A stretch of 49,397 nt of DNA from an uncultured Clostridia bacterium (GTDB lineage: Bacteria; Bacillota; Clostridia; Oscillospirales; Acutalibacteraceae), in contig CANQEU010000010.1 in the NCBI GenBank assembly GCA_947595635.1, positions 1-49,397 on the forward strand, written 5' to 3'. Both the position numbers and the translations under genes were made by a program. Each line of letters begins with the position of its first letter. The stretch's first letter is position 1. The notes beneath the pieces are model-generated. The model worked only from the letters and a program-made list of their open reading frames with translations. It was not told the DNA's origin and searched no databases. This document shows, in pieces, positions 1 through 8,718 of the stretch.

Positions 1-287
1 TTGAAAAATACGGCGCCGTGTCATACGACACCGCGCTGCAAATGGCGCAGGGCGTAAAAAAAATTTCAGGCTCCGACATAGGAATATCCACAACGGGAAT
101 CGCAGGGCCGGGAGGCGGCAGCGCCGACAAGCCGGTTGGACTTGTATATATAGGCTATTCCGACTCAAAAACGGAAGACTGCGTGCGTCTTGAGCTTTGG
201 GACGTTACCGCAACAAGGGACGAGGTGCGTAACCTTGCGGCGGCAGCGGCTATACTTACGGCATACAAAAGCAATTTGAACAAATAA
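1..287 (+). CDS. cinA: CinA C-terminal domain, nicotinamide-nucleotide amidase (3' end only)
   Basis: The gene is cut by the left edge; the open frame runs from base 3 to the TAA at 285-287, so about 94 residues remain. The segment with the TTGIAGPGG signature followed by KPVGLVYIG is characteristic of the CinA C-terminal (PncC-like) domain, which in characterised members deamidates nicotinamide mononucleotide in NAD salvage. The GTG at 18 lies inside the domain and is probably not a start. The N-terminal half lies outside the window, so it cannot be told whether this is full CinA or a stand-alone PncC. Confidence 0.9.
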   Translation, partial: EKYGAVSYDTALQMAQGVKKISGSDIGISTTGIAGPGGGSADKPVGLVYIGYSDSKTEDCVRLELWDVTATRDEVRNLAAAAAILTAYKSNLNK

Positions 288-650
288 AGCCGTGCCTTTA
301 GCCGAATAAAATTAATATAACGACAATATTGAAACAAAGCTGTTGCATTAATCGGTAATATATGTTAAAATTCTAAAATAAGCGGAGGACTGTTTATTTA
401 TAAATTTTCGCTTTCGGCGCGCCGCGCGTAATATGCAGACGGGTCGTGCCTTAATCATTAAAAATGGTATGTCGGGCGCACAGCCCGAACCGGATATTAT
501 AATCTGTTCGCGTATATTAAGCGCCTTTAGGCTTCGGGGAGCAAGATATTTTTGCGGCGGCTGCATTGCCGCAATATCGTCAGGGCAGTTCATAAAGCCC
601 TGCTCCGATTATAATGCGAACATAAAAACTAAATATAAGGAGTTGAAATT
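288..650. other. Intergenic leader before malQ-glgP, no gene seen
   Basis: About 360 bases with no convincing gene. Short open frames exist on both strands but lack ribosome binding sites and family resemblance. Two weak hairpins can be drawn: CAGGGC/GCCCTG at about 581-602 and GCGGC/GCCGC at about 554-572. TATAAT-like hexamers occur at 498-503 and 610-615 without good -35 partners. A regulated leader is possible but I recognise no known riboswitch. Confidence 0.4.
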
Positions 651-3600
651 ATGGCAAGATGTGCGGGTATATTATTGCCCATAACCTCTTTACCATCGCC
701 TTACGGAATCGGAACCCTTGGCAAGGAAGCCTATAAGTTTGCCGATTTTCTACAGCTTTCCGGTCAGAAAATATGGCAAATACTTCCGCTCGGGCCGACC
801 AGCTACGGCGACTCCCCCTACCAATCCTTTTCAATATATGCGGGTAACCCGTATATGATTGATTTGGATATGCTCATTGAAGACGGACTTCTAAATATTA
901 ACGATGTGAAGGACCGCGATTGGGGAAGCAACAGGGAAGAGGTAGATTACGAAAAAATCTACAACGCTCGTTTTGACGTTCTTTACACCGCGTTTGACAA
1001 ATTCCAGCAGCGAGAGAATTTTGAGGAATTTGAGCAGTTCGTTGAGGAAAATAAAACGTGGATAGACGATTATGCCCTTTATATGGCTGTGAAAAAGAGC
1101 TTTGGGATGAAATCGTGGACTGAATGGCCCGATGAAGAAATCAAGATGAGAAAGCCAAAGGCAATTCAGGAGTATACCAAAAAGTACAGTTGGGATATAC
1201 GCTATTGGAAGTTTGTTCAGTTTCTCTTCTTCAAGCAGTGGAACGCGCTCAAGTCCTATGTAAACAGCAAGGACGTGCTGATAATGGGCGATATTCCGAT
1301 TTATGTCGCAATGGACAGCGCCGATACATGGGCAAATCCCGAGGTCTTCTGGCTTGATAAGGATCTTAACCCGGTGTGCGTTGCCGGATGTCCGCCCGAC
1401 TATTTCTCCGCGACAGGTCAGCTTTGGGGCAACCCGATTTACGATTGGGCATACCTTAAAAAAACCAAGTATGATTGGTGGATGAAAAGAATAGCCGGCG
1501 TATCAAAAATGTTTGACATAACAAGAATCGACCACTTCAGGGGCTTTGATTCTTATTACGCCATTCCGTACCCTGCCGAAAACGCAATCAACGGCGAATG
1601 GCTTGAGGGGCCGGGAATAAAGTTCTTTGAAATAATGAAAAAAAGGCTTGGCGATATTCCTATAGTTGCGGAGGATCTCGGACTTTTGACGCCGGGCGTT
1701 AAAAAGCTGCTTGAGGATTCGGGCTATCCGGGAATGAAGGTTCTTGAGTTTGCCTTTGACAGCGGAGAGGAAAATAACTATCTTCCGCATAATTATACAA
1801 GCAACAGCGTTGTTTATTCCGGCACTCATGATAACGACACCATAATGGGCTGGCTTGAAAGCGCAAAGGAATCTGATATTGAGTTTGCGAGAAAATACTG
1901 CAATATGGCTGAGGATGAACCGTTTAACTGGGGCATTATCAGAACGGCATATGCAAGCGTAAGCGATTATGCCATAATCCAAATGCAGGATATTCTCGGA
2001 CTTGGCACTCAGGCAAGAATGAATATACCATCAACTCTCGGCGGCAACTGGGCGTGGAGAATGAAGGCGACGGCTGCAAGCAAGGAGTTGGCATATAAAT
2101 TAAGAAAAATAGCAAAGACGTATGGACGACTGGAGGAAGAATTACCAATGAACCAGAATAAGATTATGGATGCTCTTGTTGAGAACGCAAAAAGTGAATT
2201 TTGCAAAAATGTTGAGGAGCTTACGCCGGCAGAGCTGCATACCGCATTGGGAAAAGCGGTAATGGGAGAAATTGCGGATCGCTGGAACAAGAGTAAGGAA
2301 AACCACAGCAGCAAAAGAAGAGCATACTACTTCTCGGCAGAATTTCTTATGGGCAGAATGATGTATAATAATCTTTACTGCCTTGATATTCTTGAGGACG
2401 TAAAGCAGATCCTCGCCGAAAAGGGCATTGACATCAATGTGTTTGAGGATATTGACGACGCGGCGCTCGGCAACGGAGGTCTTGGCAGACTGGCGGCTTG
2501 CTTCCTTGACAGCGCGGCAACACAGGACGTTCCTCTTGACGGCTATGGAATCCGCTATAAATACGGCCTGTTCAAGCAGCTTATCAAAAACGGCTATCAG
2601 GTAGAGGTTGCAGACGACTGGCAGCGCTTTGGCGACCCGTGGAGCGTTCGTCACGAGGATGAAACCGTTCTTGTTTCATTCGCGGACGAAACCGTAAAGG
2701 CGGTTCCGTATGATATGGCTATTATCGGCTACGGTACCGAAAATATAAACACCCTGCGCTTGTGGCAGGCGGAGGCTGTTGAAGATTTTGATTTTCTTCA
2801 GTTTAACAACAGCAACTATGACGGAGCCGTAAAGAGCAAAAATTCTGCCGAAAATATATCTAAGGTTCTTTACCCCAACGACAACAGCTACGAGGGAAAG
2901 GTGCTTCGCTTAAAGCAGCAGTATTTCTTCTGCAGCGCGTCCTTACAGGATATAATTAAAAGATATAAAAAGACATACGGCGACGACTACGGCAAGTTTG
3001 CCGAGCATTGTGCCGTTCAGCTCAACGATACCCACCCGGTATCCGCGATACCTGAACTTATCAGGCTTTTACAAAACGACGGCTTGAGCTTTGACCAGGC
3101 GTTTGAGATAGCGCAAAAAACATTCGCATACACAAACCACACGGTTATGTCGGAGGCTCTTGAAAAATGGAACATCGACCTTATGAAGAGCGTTATTCCA
3201 GAAATCTATGCGATTATCGAAAAAATAAACGAAAGACTTGTTAAGGATCTTACGGCAAAGGGACTCAATGTTCCGGTTGTTGTTGATACACAAAGCGCCG
3301 AGGAAGATGAAAAAGAGGACGAGGAGGCAAAGCAGCCTGAGCACGTTCCCACAAAGCTTGACAGCATGAGAATTATAGACGGCGGCGTTGTTCATATGGC
3401 AAGGCTTGCAATATATGCTTCAAGCTATACAAACGGCGTTGCCTACATTCACACAGAGATCCTCAAGAACGATGTTCTGAAGGATTGGTACGCAATATAT
3501 CCGGAGCGCTTCCAGAACAAGACAAACGGCATTACACAGCGCCGTTGGCTCGGACTTTGCAACCCTGAGCTTTCAAAGTTTATAACGGACAGGGTAGGCG

Positions 3601-4586
3601 ACGGTTGGCTGCGCAACCTTTCCGAGCTTAAAAAGCTTGAAGGCACAATAGACGATATGACCGTTAAGGAGTTTAACGATATAAAGGCGGTTAAAAAGGC
3701 TCAGCTTTCACAGTTTATCGAAAAGCACGACGGCGTTAAGATAGACCCGAGCTTCATTTTCGATATTCAGGTAAAAAGACTTCATGAGTATAAGAGACAG
3801 CTCTTAAACGCTTTCTCAATTATGGATATATACTTTAAACTCAAAAACGGCGAGCTTAAGGACTGGAACCCGACAGCGTTCATATTCGGCGCGAAGGCCG
3901 CTCCGGGATACGCGAGAGCAAAGGCTATCATTAAGTATATTAATGAGATTGCAAAGCTTGTAAACAACGACCCGGACGTAAACGACAAGCTCAAGGTAGT
4001 GTTCGTTTCAAATTACAATGTTTCATACGCTGAAAAGCTTGTTGTTGCCGCCGATGTTTCAGAGCAGATCTCAACGGCAGGCACAGAGGCGTCCGGCACC
4101 GGCAATATGAAGTTTATGATGAACGGCGCCGTAACTCTCGGCACATATGACGGAGCAAATGTTGAGATTACTCACGAAGCCGGCGAGGAGAATGAGTACA
4201 TCTTCGGCGCAAGGGTCGAGGAGATTAACAAGCTTGCCGCCGAGGGATATGACCCTGAGAAGATCTACAACAGCAATCCTGAAATAAAGAAGGTAATAGA
4301 TACGCTTATCGACGGCACGTTTGACGATGACGGAGCAACAGGCGAGGGAAGCTTCAAGGAGCTTCACGATTCGCTCATCAAGGGCGCAAGCTGGCACCAG
4401 GCGGATCACTATTACATTCTTTACGATCTCCCGCTTTATGTTGAGGCAAAGATCAAGTGTAATAAGGATTACAGCGACAGAATCGCGTTTGGCAGAAAGT
4501 GCCTTTTGAATACTGCAAATTCCGGTCTGTTCTCATCAGACAGAACGATACTCCAGTATGCAGAGGAGCTTTGGAAAATTAAATAA
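651..4586 (+). CDS. malQ-glgP: MalQ-GlgP fusion: 4-alpha-glucanotransferase joined to glycogen/maltodextrin phosphorylase
   Basis: One 1311-residue frame starts at ATG 651 behind AAGGAG. Residues 1-499 are a complete GH77 amylomaltase: nucleophile D294 in RIDHFRG, acid/base E341 in AEDLG, and the HDND motif at 393-396. Residues 500-1311 are a complete GT35 phosphorylase (812 residues, normal family length), with ALGNGGLGRLAACF near its start and the pyridoxal-phosphate lysine K1154 in SGTGNMKFM. An acidic Glu/Asp-rich insert lies near residues 884-898. MalQ disproportionates maltodextrins and GlgP releases glucose-1-phosphate, so the pair acts in one cytosolic glucan-degrading pathway. At the junction Met500 (ATG 2148) is preceded by GGAGGA at 2132-2137, which looks like the relic, or still working, ribosome binding site of a separate glgP. 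No stop codon separates the two parts. A sequencing error that removed a stop is a possible alternative. Confidence 0.93.
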   Translation: MARCAGILLPITSLPSPYGIGTLGKEAYKFADFLQLSGQKIWQILPLGPTSYGDSPYQSFSIYAGNPYMIDLDMLIEDGLLNINDVKDRDWGSNREEVDYEKIYNARFDVLYTAFDKFQQRENFEEFEQFVEENKTWIDDYALYMAVKKSFGMKSWTEWPDEEIKMRKPKAIQEYTKKYSWDIRYWKFVQFLFFKQWNALKSYVNSKDVLIMGDIPIYVAMDSADTWANPEVFWLDKDLNPVCVAGCPPDYFSATGQLWGNPIYDWAYLKKTKYDWWMKRIAGVSKMFDITRIDHFRGFDSYYAIPYPAENAINGEWLEGPGIKFFEIMKKRLGDIPIVAEDLGLLTPGVKKLLEDSGYPGMKVLEFAFDSGEENNYLPHNYTSNSVVYSGTHDNDTIMGWLESAKESDIEFARKYCNMAEDEPFNWGIIRTAYASVSDYAIIQMQDILGLGTQARMNIPSTLGGNWAWRMKATAASKELAYKLRKIAKTYGRLEEELPMNQNKIMDALVENAKSEFCKNVEELTPAELHTALGKAVMGEIADRWNKSKENHSSKRRAYYFSAEFLMGRMMYNNLYCLDILEDVKQILAEKGIDINVFEDIDDAALGNGGLGRLAACFLDSAATQDVPLDGYGIRYKYGLFKQLIKNGYQVEVADDWQRFGDPWSVRHEDETVLVSFADETVKAVPYDMAIIGYGTENINTLRLWQAEAVEDFDFLQFNNSNYDGAVKSKNSAENISKVLYPNDNSYEGKVLRLKQQYFFCSASLQDIIKRYKKTYGDDYGKFAEHCAVQLNDTHPVSAIPELIRLLQNDGLSFDQAFEIAQKTFAYTNHTVMSEALEKWNIDLMKSVIPEIYAIIEKINERLVKDLTAKGLNVPVVVDTQSAEEDEKEDEEAKQPEHVPTKLDSMRIIDGGVVHMARLAIYASSYTNGVAYIHTEILKNDVLKDWYAIYPERFQNKTNGITQRRWLGLCNPELSKFITDRVGDGWLRNLSELKKLEGTIDDMTVKEFNDIKAVKKAQLSQFIEKHDGVKIDPSFIFDIQVKRLHEYKRQLLNAFSIMDIYFKLKNGELKDWNPTAFIFGAKAAPGYARAKAIIKYINEIAKLVNNDPDVNDKLKVVFVSNYNVSYAEKLVVAADVSEQISTAGTEASGTGNMKFMMNGAVTLGTYDGANVEITHEAGEENEYIFGARVEEINKLAAEGYDPEKIYNSNPEIKKVIDTLIDGTFDDDGATGEGSFKELHDSLIKGASWHQADHYYILYDLPLYVEAKIKCNKDYSDRIAFGRKCLLNTANSGLFSSDRTILQYAEELWKIK
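2132..2150 (+). promoter_or_regulatory. Internal ribosome binding site at the MalQ-GlgP junction
   Basis: GGAGGA at 2132-2137 lies 10 bases before the in-frame ATG at 2148, exactly where an independent phosphorylase would begin. It could allow separate GlgP to be made in addition to the fusion. Part of the match comes from Glu codons, so it could also be coincidence. Confidence 0.5.
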
Positions 4587-4598
4587 TTAAAATTTTCA

Positions 4599-4636
4599 CA
4601 CCCCTCGGCTTTGAGATTGCCGAGGGGTGAATTTTG
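4599..4636 (+). terminator. Rho-independent terminator after malQ-glgP
   Basis: A perfect 11-base stem, CACCCCTCGGC (4599-4609) with GCCGAGGGGTG (4619-4629), encloses a 9-base loop and is followed by AATTTTG. It sits 12 bases after the stop codon. Confidence 0.85.
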
Positions 4637-4646
4637 TATTAAAACA

Positions 4647-4676
4647 TTGCGTTGCGTATTTTTCAGGTGGTATAAT
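4647..4676 (+). promoter_or_regulatory. Putative sigma-A promoter with extended -10
   Basis: TTGCGT (4647-4652), an 18-base spacer, and TATAAT (4671-4676) preceded by TGG form an extended -10 promoter 43 bases before the small membrane protein gene and just after the upstream terminator. Confidence 0.55.
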
Positions 4677-4718
4677 AGAGCCGCGAAAATAACGCTTATT
4701 ATGGTGGAGGCGAAAATT

Positions 4719-4901
4719 ATGCTTTGGCTTATTATAGGAATTATAATTGTCGCGGTGCTTATAGTCGCGGCGGCGGGAAAGGCAATGAAGATAAACTACA
4801 GTATAGGCAGCGGACTGTTCAAGCACAGCGAAAACAATCTTGATGAAAAAGAGGAATTGTCGGACAAGGATTATTTTGATAAGGACGGTTTATTAAAATG
4901 A
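4719..4901 (+). CDS. Small single-pass membrane protein, unknown function
   Basis: I choose ATG 4719 (60 residues) because GGTGGAGG lies at 4703-4709; an upstream start at 4611 would run through the terminator of the preceding gene. Residues 2-20 form one very hydrophobic helix (LWLIIGIIIVAVLIVAAAG), followed by a short linker and an acidic tail rich in Asp, Glu and Lys. The stop overlaps the next gene's start as ATGA, so the two are probably translationally coupled. I do not recognise the family. The topology suggests an N-terminal anchor with a cytosolic charged tail. Confidence 0.7.
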   Translation: MLWLIIGIIIVAVLIVAAAGKAMKINYSIGSGLFKHSENNLDEKEELSDKDYFDKDGLLK

Positions 4902-5851
4902 ACGGCATTGTACACGGCGGAAAAATAAAAAAGGGCTCAGCCTTGCTTGCTATGTTATTGGCGGCGATATTATTTGTCCTCGGAGGCTGTAAAAATTCAG
5001 AGAGCATATCGGAGCTAAGCGATGACGACCGATTTAATTTTATGTCCTACGAGGGAAAAAGCGGAATAAGCAATATAAAGGAAATTGAGCTTGACGGCAC
5101 GCTTTCGGACAGGTGCCGCACATATAAATTCGATTATAAATCAGATGATTTCAGCGTTGTCGGCTTTATTTCTGTTCCGGCCGATTGCTTAAAAAACAGG
5201 CGTGCCGAAAAATGTATTATATTCAACAGGGGCGGCAACTGCAATATGGGACTGCTTGAGGATTCCGACACAGCGGCAATATGCGCGCAGACCGGCAGAA
5301 TAATCCTTGCTACGCAGTACAGAGGCTCTGAGGGCTGCACGGGATACGACGAGTTCGGCGGAGATGATATAAACGATGTTTTGTCGCTTATTGATATATG
5401 CGGAGAGCTTTCGTTTGCGGATATGAGCGATCTTTGCGTCGGCGGAGTTTCTCGCGGCGGAATGATGTCATATATGGCGGCGAGGCTTGATAAAAGGGTA
5501 AAAAAGGTAGTTGCGGTTTCAGCCGTTACAGACCTGAAGGCCTCATACGGAGAACGCGAGGATATGAAGGAGATATTGGATACATTCATCGGCGGCACGC
5601 CGGACGAGCTGCCGACGGAGTATGAAAAGCGTTCGGCTGTTTGCTGGGCTGATGAGCTCAATGTGCCTGTGCTGATAATACACAGCAGGGACGATAAAAT
5701 GGTATCGTATTCTCAGGCGGAGGAAATGGCGAAAACGCTTAAAAAATATAAAAAGAAATACGATTTTGTTTCATATGACGACAGCGTTCACGGACTTCAT
5801 AAGGAGGACGGCGAGGTAATAAGAAAATGGCTTGAGCAGTCAAGCCTATAA
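4898..5851 (+). CDS. Lipoprotein alpha/beta hydrolase (prolyl oligopeptidase-like)
   Basis: The 317-residue product begins with a basic stretch, a hydrophobic segment and a lipobox ending LGGC, so it is probably a lipid-anchored exported protein. An alpha/beta-hydrolase triad is visible: nucleophile Ser in GVSRGG, Asp in HSRDDKMV, and His in SVHGLHKEDGE. The arrangement resembles S9-type peptidase/acyl esterase folds (the DPP IV/acetyl xylan esterase superfamily). The substrate is unknown; peptidase or carboxylesterase activity are both possible. Its start overlaps the stop of the small membrane gene by ATGA. Confidence 0.85.
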   Translation: MNGIVHGGKIKKGSALLAMLLAAILFVLGGCKNSESISELSDDDRFNFMSYEGKSGISNIKEIELDGTLSDRCRTYKFDYKSDDFSVVGFISVPADCLKNRRAEKCIIFNRGGNCNMGLLEDSDTAAICAQTGRIILATQYRGSEGCTGYDEFGGDDINDVLSLIDICGELSFADMSDLCVGGVSRGGMMSYMAARLDKRVKKVVAVSAVTDLKASYGEREDMKEILDTFIGGTPDELPTEYEKRSAVCWADELNVPVLIIHSRDDKMVSYSQAEEMAKTLKKYKKKYDFVSYDDSVHGLHKEDGEVIRKWLEQSSL

Positions 5852-5929
5852 AACCCTGAGCGCAGATTTAATAAGGGGTCGCATATGCTGATTTGTCACG
5901 AAATGCCGGTTTTAGGGCGTGAATTAAGA

Positions 5930-5958
5930 TTGACTTCCATTTGGTACGGGTATAAACT
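5930..5958 (+). promoter_or_regulatory. Possible promoter for the ABC transporter operon
   Basis: TTGACT (5930-5935) is followed either by TATAAA after 15 bases or by TAAACT (5953-5958) after 17 bases. It lies about 60 bases before the ATPase start codon. The match is moderate only. Confidence 0.35.
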
Positions 5959-6017
5959 TAATATTGTAAATCAGATAAAATCGAACTAAAAAAGCAACAG
6001 TAAAGGAAAAGAGCGTT

Positions 6018-6908
6018 ATGGATTATATTATCGAAACTAACACGCTGACAAAGAAATACGGAAGAAAATGCGCCGTAAACGAAATGTCCATTCACATAAA
6101 AAAGGGTGATATTTACGGCCTTATCGGCAAAAACGGCGCCGGAAAGACAACGCTTATGAAGCTGATTCTCGGGCTGACCTCGGCGGATAACGGCGAAATA
6201 AAGCTTTTTGGAGATATGGAGCTTAGCGATGCGAGAAAAAGGATAGGCTCTCTTATTGAAGCGCCGGCGCTGTACGGCAGCGAAACAGCCTTTGAAAATA
6301 TGAAGAGATTTGCAATCCTTTCTCCAACGCCGGACGATAAAATTCGTAGGCTGCTGTCCTTAACAGGCCTTGAAGACACGGGAAAGAAAAAGGTCAGAGA
6401 TTTTTCCCTTGGTATGCGCCAAAGACTCGGCATAGCGGTAGCTCTGCTCGGGGATCCCGAAATACTGATACTCGACGAGCCTATAAACGGGCTTGACCCT
6501 GCCGGAATAAAGGATATACGCGATATGATACTCGCATTGAATCAAAGCGGCGTAACCTTTTTGATTTCAAGTCACCTGCTCGACGAGCTTGGAAAGGTCG
6601 CTACAAATTACGGAATAATATCCGACGGCGTGCTTACAGAGGAGATAACGTCCAAAGAGCTTGAGGAAAAATGCAGAACGTCGTTAAAGGCTGTTACGGA
6701 CAACGGCGCAAGGTCTGCGGAAATATTAAAGGCATGGAAAAGCGATATTTCTGTTGAGGTTCATGATAACAGCGTTTATATAATGTCTGAAATAGAGGAC
6801 AGCTCCGAGATAACAAAGCGGCTTGTAAACGCGGACATCCGTGTTTATGAGATAAGGGACGAGAGTATGAGCCTTGAAGATTTCTTTATTGAGAGGATGG
6901 AGAGCTGA
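6018..6908 (+). CDS. ABC transporter ATP-binding protein (drug/antibiotic exporter type)
   Basis: This 296-residue nucleotide-binding subunit has Walker A GKNGAGKTT at residues 37-45, a signature in the variant form FSLGMRQRLG, Walker B ILILDEP, and an H-loop in ISSHLLDEL. The variant signature and the roughly 80-residue C-terminal extension are typical of the bacitracin/lantibiotic-exporter group (BcrA-like). It pairs with the permease that begins directly after its stop codon. Energising efflux of a peptide or other toxic compound at the cytoplasmic membrane is likely; the substrate is not known. Confidence 0.92.
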   Translation: MDYIIETNTLTKKYGRKCAVNEMSIHIKKGDIYGLIGKNGAGKTTLMKLILGLTSADNGEIKLFGDMELSDARKRIGSLIEAPALYGSETAFENMKRFAILSPTPDDKIRRLLSLTGLEDTGKKKVRDFSLGMRQRLGIAVALLGDPEILILDEPINGLDPAGIKDIRDMILALNQSGVTFLISSHLLDELGKVATNYGIISDGVLTEEITSKELEEKCRTSLKAVTDNGARSAEILKAWKSDISVEVHDNSVYIMSEIEDSSEITKRLVNADIRVYEIRDESMSLEDFFIERMES

Positions 6909-6909
6909 A

Positions 6910-7683
6910 TTGGGAAATTTATTAAGATTTGAATTAAGAAAGCTTAAAAGACAAAAGAGCTTTTACATATGTCCGGCAATAATGGTCGCTGTGCTTGCCT
7001 TAACGGGCTTTGCCGCCGTGTTTTTAACAAGGATCGGTCAGCAGCTTTTGGGAGAGGCTGAGATTTCAGTCGCATATCAGAGCTCCGGCGTTAATTTTAT
7101 GCTTGAAGCCTTGAGCGGAAGCTCTTTTGAAATGATAATAGGAATTTTCACGGCGATTTTCGTTTGCTGTGATTATGAGAATGAGATAGTAAAGACTATA
7201 TATGCAAAGGGTTATTCGAGAAAGAGCGTTTACGCGTCGAAAATGATTGCCGTTTGGATAGCGGCAAGCATAATGTTTGTTGTTGTTGAAATTTTCGGGT
7301 TCGTTTTCGGAACAATCTTTTTCGGGCTTGGAAATATAGGCGACATTGGCTTTATTCGATTGATACCCGTTCAATATCTTGCGATGCTGGCAGGCGTTGC
7401 GATGTATTACGCAATTTCATCGGCGATAAGACGTATGGGCTTCTCTATTGCGGTATGTATAGTTGCCCCGACGGTTGTAAGCCTTATATTAAGCTTGGCG
7501 GACAGCATTTTAAAGCTTAAGAATTTTTCCTTGGCGAATATATGGGTTACGTCGCTCGTTCCCGGTGTATCGTCAGCAACTGTTGACACAAATACTATTC
7601 TTATGTGCGTTGGAGCATCAGTCATATATATTCTTGTATTTTTAATTGCGGGAATGATTTTAAACAAGAAAAACGAATTGTAA
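6910..7683 (+). CDS. ABC transporter permease (ABC-2 type)
   Basis: I place the start at TTG 6910, one base after the ATPase stop and about 7 bases behind GGAG; an alternative TTG at 6874 overlaps the ATPase. The 257-residue product has a short cytosolic N-terminus (LRFELRKLKRQK) and about six hydrophobic segments, with the motif around VCCDYENEIVKTIYAKGYSR seen in ABC-2-type permeases of lantibiotic-immunity or bacitracin exporters. It probably forms the membrane channel for the ATPase encoded just upstream. Confidence 0.85.
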   Translation: MGNLLRFELRKLKRQKSFYICPAIMVAVLALTGFAAVFLTRIGQQLLGEAEISVAYQSSGVNFMLEALSGSSFEMIIGIFTAIFVCCDYENEIVKTIYAKGYSRKSVYASKMIAVWIAASIMFVVVEIFGFVFGTIFFGLGNIGDIGFIRLIPVQYLAMLAGVAMYYAISSAIRRMGFSIAVCIVAPTVVSLILSLADSILKLKNFSLANIWVTSLVPGVSSATVDTNTILMCVGASVIYILVFLIAGMILNKKNEL

Positions 7684-8016
7684 TACGGATTAGGCTGTAT
7701 TTCCCGACAATAAATTTTACTTGATTAATTTTATACCCTCAATGTAGCGCCTCAGCGGCAGAAGGCTTATCCAAAAATAAATTTATCGGCAAACTAAAAG
7801 CCGGCAAGAGTTAATCTCCTGCCGGCTTGAATTTATGCCGCCGCAACAGCTATTAACAGTAATTTAAAGTTTGTTCTTGATTTAAACGGCGCATACCCGC
7901 CTTGCGTTTTTTATCTTATTCCGTCTTGTCGGCAAAGACCCTTGTAATTTCAAAAACAATAATGTATAATGCTAATATATAAATTCGGGTAATATACCCT
8001 CACGGAGGTTAAAATA
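7684..8016. other. Intergenic region with hairpin and promoter, no gene seen
   Basis: The stretch holds a GC-rich hairpin, AGCCGGCA/TGCCGGCT, at about 7799-7826. This may end the ABC operon, although its T-tract is poor. The promoter of the next operon follows. Nothing else is recognised. Confidence 0.5.
7942..7970 (+). promoter_or_regulatory. Putative sigma-A promoter of the protease-scpAB operon
   Basis: TTGTAA (7942-7947), a 17-base spacer and TATAAT (7965-7970) lie 47 bases before the ATG of the protease gene. Confidence 0.6.
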
Positions 8017-8718
8017 ATGCTTTTTGATGCTATTCGCGGCAATCTGACCATGACGCAGGCTATAATGGCTGTCTTGGCGAGCCTTGTTATAATTTTTCTT
8101 GTTCTTCCGCTGCATGAGTGGGCGCACGGTATAACGGCGAACGCCCTTGGAGACAGAACAGCAAAGTACAGCGGACGGCTTTCGCTCAATCCTATTTCTC
8201 ACATAGACCCGTTCGGCGCCGTCTGTATTCTTCTGTTTGGCTTTGGCTGGGCAAAGCCTGTTCCGGTAAACCCGAATAATTTTAAACACCCGAAAATCGG
8301 TATGGCGGTTACAGCCGCCGCAGGGCCGATTTCAAACCTTGTCGCCGCTTTTGTCGGCGCGCTTATATACAACGCTCTGTGTGTGTTTTATTACGGCGGA
8401 AGCTTAGAGGCTTATATTTACGATACAGGCGTTATAAGCTATGTTACACTCTTTTTAAGCTATTATATTTCAATCAACATTACGCTTGCGGTGTTCAACC
8501 TTATACCTATACCGCCGCTTGACGGCTCAAAGGTTTTGTTTGTGTGCCTGCCGGCAAGGATAACGAACGTAATTTACCGCTATGAGCAGTATTTTATTAT
8601 TATAATATACGCCCTTGTGTTCTTAGGCGTTCTGACAGGGCCGCTCTATTATGTAACACGGGCTGTTTCAAATGGAATAGAGTGGCTTGCGATGCTGCCG
8701 TTTTCTCCGTTTAGATAA
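8017..8718 (+). CDS. Site-2 protease family membrane metalloprotease (peptidase M50)
   Basis: A 233-residue protein with several membrane segments. The zinc motif HEWAH (H33, E34, H37) lies at the end of the first segment, and a second zinc-ligand region IPIPPLDGS lies in a later helix; both are hallmarks of M50 rhomboid-like intramembrane proteases such as YwhC. These cleave membrane-bound substrates such as anti-sigma factors. Start ATG 8017 follows ACGGAGG. The stop overlaps the scpA start (TAATG), and this gene-scpA-scpB order is widespread in Clostridia. The substrate is unknown; SpoIVFB is a relative but not the closest match by length. Confidence 0.88.
   Translation: MLFDAIRGNLTMTQAIMAVLASLVIIFLVLPLHEWAHGITANALGDRTAKYSGRLSLNPISHIDPFGAVCILLFGFGWAKPVPVNPNNFKHPKIGMAVTAAAGPISNLVAAFVGALIYNALCVFYYGGSLEAYIYDTGVISYVTLFLSYYISINITLAVFNLIPIPPLDGSKVLFVCLPARITNVIYRYEQYFIIIIYALVFLGVLTGPLYYVTRAVSNGIEWLAMLPFSPFR

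Noticed and set aside
595-609. A 15-base match between the malQ leader and the spacer before the DUF2953 gene (10070-10084)
   Set aside because: A match of this length is expected about once by chance in a window of this size, and the surrounding sequences do not align.
433-684. An 83-codon plus-strand frame running into malQ, and opposing minus-strand frames
   Set aside because: No ribosome binding site, low-quality composition, and overlap with the start of malQ in another frame.
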